Source: Salinisphaeraceae bacterium (lineage in GTDB: Bacteria; Pseudomonadota; Gammaproteobacteria; Nevskiales; Salinisphaeraceae). From it: 46,242 bases of DNA. The position numbers and the translations under genes are program-made. The stretch lies in assembly GCA_002683405.1 (NCBI GenBank), contig NYTH01000011.1:1-46242 (forward strand), read 5' to 3'. The notes beneath the pieces are model-generated. The model searched no databases, was not told the origin of the DNA, and was given only the letters and a program-made list of their open reading frames with translations. Below, piece by piece: positions 44,627 through 46,242 of this stretch (the first letter of the stretch is position 1; the number at the start of each line of letters is the position of its first letter).

Positions 44627-45838
44627 TCAGGGAAACGCGATGACGATGTCGGCCTGGAGCAGATTCTCGTCCACGCCCGTCGCCTTGCTTTCGACTGCGT
44701 AGAAATCCAGCCCCAGTTCGACGTTGTCGGTCAGCGCGTACTCACCCGCGATTTCGTGACCCTTGATGTCGGTGCCACCGCCGAATCGGTCGGAATCGGG
44801 AAAGATATCGGGCACGGCATTGGCGTCGAGATCCACGTAGATGTACTTGAAGCCCCACTTGCCGTGGCCCAGCTTGCCGCCGATACCGTAGCCGGTATCG
44901 TCGCTGGTGTCGGTTTCGGTGTTGACCATGTAGTCACCGATGAAGGCCAACTTCGTGGCGCCGACTCGGGTGCCTATTTCGGCGGAGAGCTGCAGCGCAT
45001 CGAATTCGTCATCGGTGTTGGTGCCTTCGGAGAATTCGAAGGTGTTCGGCTCATCGGTGTTCTGATAGCCGTAGTAGGTGCCTGCCACGGTGCCGAATAG
45101 CGAGCCACTGCTGAATCCCTGACCCAGCTGCAGGTAGTACATGAACGGGTCGTCTTCGTTGCGGCTGAATTCGTTCAGCACCCAGTAGCCGGTGTTCGCG
45201 AATGCCGCGCCCAGCCCGGTATCGAAGGCAAAATTGAAGGACACGCCCTCGGGATTGATGTCGCTGTCCCAGAACGCGTCGGTCGGCTGCCAGAGGTAGT
45301 TCTTGCGGGCGAACTTGCCGCCGATGACCTTTGCCCAGTCGTTGAACGCGTATTCCGCGAAGGCGTAGTCGAGCTGAATCGGCTTGGTGCTGAAATTCGA
45401 GTCCAGCGTCTGGTTTGTCGATCGCGGATCGTCGCCGCCACTGGCCAGGCCGCCGCCCACCCTGAGTTGATCACTCAGCTCGGCGAAAGCGCCCAGACGA
45501 AAACGGATGCGCTGACGGTTACGGTCCACCTGATCGCCGTCGTCGGTAAGATTGGCGTCGTTGTCGGTGTATTCGTGGCGGAGCCGCAAATCACCCTTCA
45601 GCTTGATCTTCGAGGTCCAGTCGGCCGCCGTGCTGCCGGGTGCGGCCGGTTGCTCTGCCGCCTGTGCCTGTTCTTCCTCGGCGGCCTGCTTGAGCTGTCG
45701 ATACTGGGCATCGGTAAGCGAGCCGTTTTCGTGCATGAACTCGATGAGCTGCTCGGTCGTCTGGCCTGCATGGGCGGTGCCGAACATTGCGCCTGCCGCC
45801 ACGAGGGCTGCGAGCGCCGAACCACGATAGTCACACAT
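44627..45838 (-). CDS. Putative outer-membrane porin (Porin_5 family)
   Basis: A 403-residue protein with a signal peptide (1-24, cleavage after TAHA) and a short coiled-coil-like segment (LIEFMHENGSLTDAQYRQLK then EEEQAQA, ~31-62). A beta-barrel of alternating strands follows, ending in a C-terminal Phe-Pro. KLKGDLRLRHEYTD, RNRQRIRFRLGAFAEL and LASGGDDPRSTNQTLDS match the family labelled 'putative porin' (Porin_5), distinct from OprO/OprP. ATG 45838 has GGGAG upstream. A tandem Pho box at 45923-45962 and the downstream pstCAB-phoU imply phosphate-starvation expression and a role in phosphate or phosphoester entry. Substrate is inferred from regulation only. Confidence 0.87.
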   Translation of the reverse strand: MCDYRGSALAALVAAGAMFGTAHAGQTTEQLIEFMHENGSLTDAQYRQLKQAAEEEQAQAAEQPAAPGSTAADWTSKIKLKGDLRLRHEYTDNDANLTDDGDQVDRNRQRIRFRLGAFAELSDQLRVGGGLASGGDDPRSTNQTLDSNFSTKPIQLDYAFAEYAFNDWAKVIGGKFARKNYLWQPTDAFWDSDINPEGVSFNFAFDTGLGAAFANTGYWVLNEFSRNEDDPFMYYLQLGQGFSSGSLFGTVAGTYYGYQNTDEPNTFEFSEGTNTDDEFDALQLSAEIGTRVGATKLAFIGDYMVNTETDTSDDTGYGIGGKLGHGKWGFKYIYVDLDANAVPDIFPDSDRFGGGTDIKGHEIAGEYALTDNVELGLDFYAVESKATGVDENLLQADIVIAFP

Positions 45839-45922
45839 AGTCTCTGCTCCCTGAGAGATGAGTTGCGAACGACCCGGTCAGGTCGGTGGAACCCCCACTG
45901 GCGTAGCAGACTATTGGGAAGA

Positions 45923-45962
45923 TATGACGGTAATGTGACTCCTGTATGACGTTATTGTTACA
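45923..45962 (-). promoter_or_regulatory. Tandem Pho box upstream of the porin gene
   Basis: On the minus strand four 7-bp units recur at exactly 11-bp intervals (starting at 45956, 45945, 45934 and 45923 in plus coordinates): TGTAACA, CGTCATA, AGTCACA and CGTCATA, with 4-nt spacers ATAA, CAGG and TTAC. This is the phased double PhoB-binding arrangement known from E. coli pstS. A -10-like AATAGT lies just downstream. The porin ATG is 84 nt away. Confidence 0.75.
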
Positions 45963-45974
45963 TTCTGAGAAAGC

Positions 45975-46242
45975 TCAACGGGCTTCGGTATATTTCTTTG
46001 AAGTCAGCAACTTGTCGCTATCGACTTCGCGCCACCCCCAATCCTCGAGCAGCCAGCTGTAGCGAAAGATGACAGACTCGTGACGTCCGGGCGCGCCCGG
46101 CTCGTAGGCGCCGCGTTGCTCGCCGCAGAGCGAACCGGACAGCTGCCACTCCAGTCGGCCCGCCAGCATCTGCCGGCCCGTACGCGGTACGGGCGACAGC
46201 GCCTGGTCGCGCTGTGTGGCGCCAAGTTGCGACAGCAGCCCG
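45975..46242 (-). CDS. Unidentified protein, C-terminal part (runs off right edge)
   Basis: The minus-strand frame ending at the TGA at 45975-45977 stays open to the window edge, giving at least 88 residues without a start that must be used. The visible tail includes LAGRLEWQLSGSLCGEQRGA, HESVIFRYSWLLEDWGWREV and DSDKLLTSKKYTEAR. Regular aromatic and charged residues look like real coding sequence. I do not recognise the family. It ends just upstream of the Pho box of the porin gene. Confidence 0.5.
   Translation of the reverse strand, partial: GLLSQLGATQRDQALSPVPRTGRQMLAGRLEWQLSGSLCGEQRGAYEPGAPGRHESVIFRYSWLLEDWGWREVDSDKLLTSKKYTEAR

Overview
The window reads as a chromosomal segment of a GC-rich gammaproteobacterium. 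The evidence is gene content and order: a four-gene chain encoding PBP1b, an LpoP-like lipoprotein, a YoaA-type helicase and TsaB; RraA; DsbB; RsmJ; NudL; and a PhoB-type pst locus. A marine or hydrocarbon-associated lineage such as Salinisphaerales/Nevskiales would fit, but that is only a guess. No transposase, integrase, CRISPR array or rRNA was seen. The one trace of rearrangement is a perfect 75-bp direct repeat at tRNA-Arg.

Layout. Positions 1-459 hold tRNA-Arg(CCU) and the duplicated promoter/5'-tRNA segment. Positions 460-8181 form a ketone-catabolism module: an AraC-type regulator, the three subunits of acetone carboxylase (acxA-acxB-acxC, minus strand) and a divergent SCP-x-type thiolase. 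Together they suggest the route acetone to acetoacetate to acetyl-CoA, but no gene for CoA activation of acetoacetate is in the window. Positions 8209-11162 hold a probable fumC-dsbB-GNAT-rraA operon. It meets the thiolase gene at a bidirectional terminator.

Positions 11334-17287 (plus strand) hold purB, a small DUF7931-like gene, typA, a DUF3237 gene, a SIRT5/CobB-like sirtuin and an orphan ParA ATPase. Positions 17302-29951 (minus strand) are a complete cellulose synthesis operon of type I character: bcsD, a long disordered BcsP/BcsR-like protein, bcsQ, a fused bcsAB, bcsZ, bcsC and a small secreted TPR-like protein. BcsAB keeps both the c-di-GMP PilZ motif and a buried signal peptide at the BcsA/BcsB junction. 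The gap between bcsQ and bcsAB carries a notable inverted repeat.

Positions 30043-34461 are mostly housekeeping genes: nudL, an unrecognised 86-residue protein, transaldolase, an SCP2-domain protein, rsmJ, a gamma carbonic anhydrase-like protein and an SGNH esterase. Positions 34483-40047 are the mrcB-lpoP-yoaA-tsaB operon, in which every junction is a 4-bp overlap. Positions 40222-46242 are a phosphate-starvation locus: a Porin_5 family porin behind a tandem Pho box, then a second Pho box and pstC-pstA-pstB-phoU. There is no pstS. A 5'-truncated gene runs off the right edge.

The stretches most worth follow-up are the hybrid cellulose operon with its disordered multi-motif protein, the Pho-controlled porin in the place usually held by pstS, the acetone carboxylase gamma subunit that lacks an expected Cys pair, and the duplicated tRNA promoter that could drive a chimeric small RNA.
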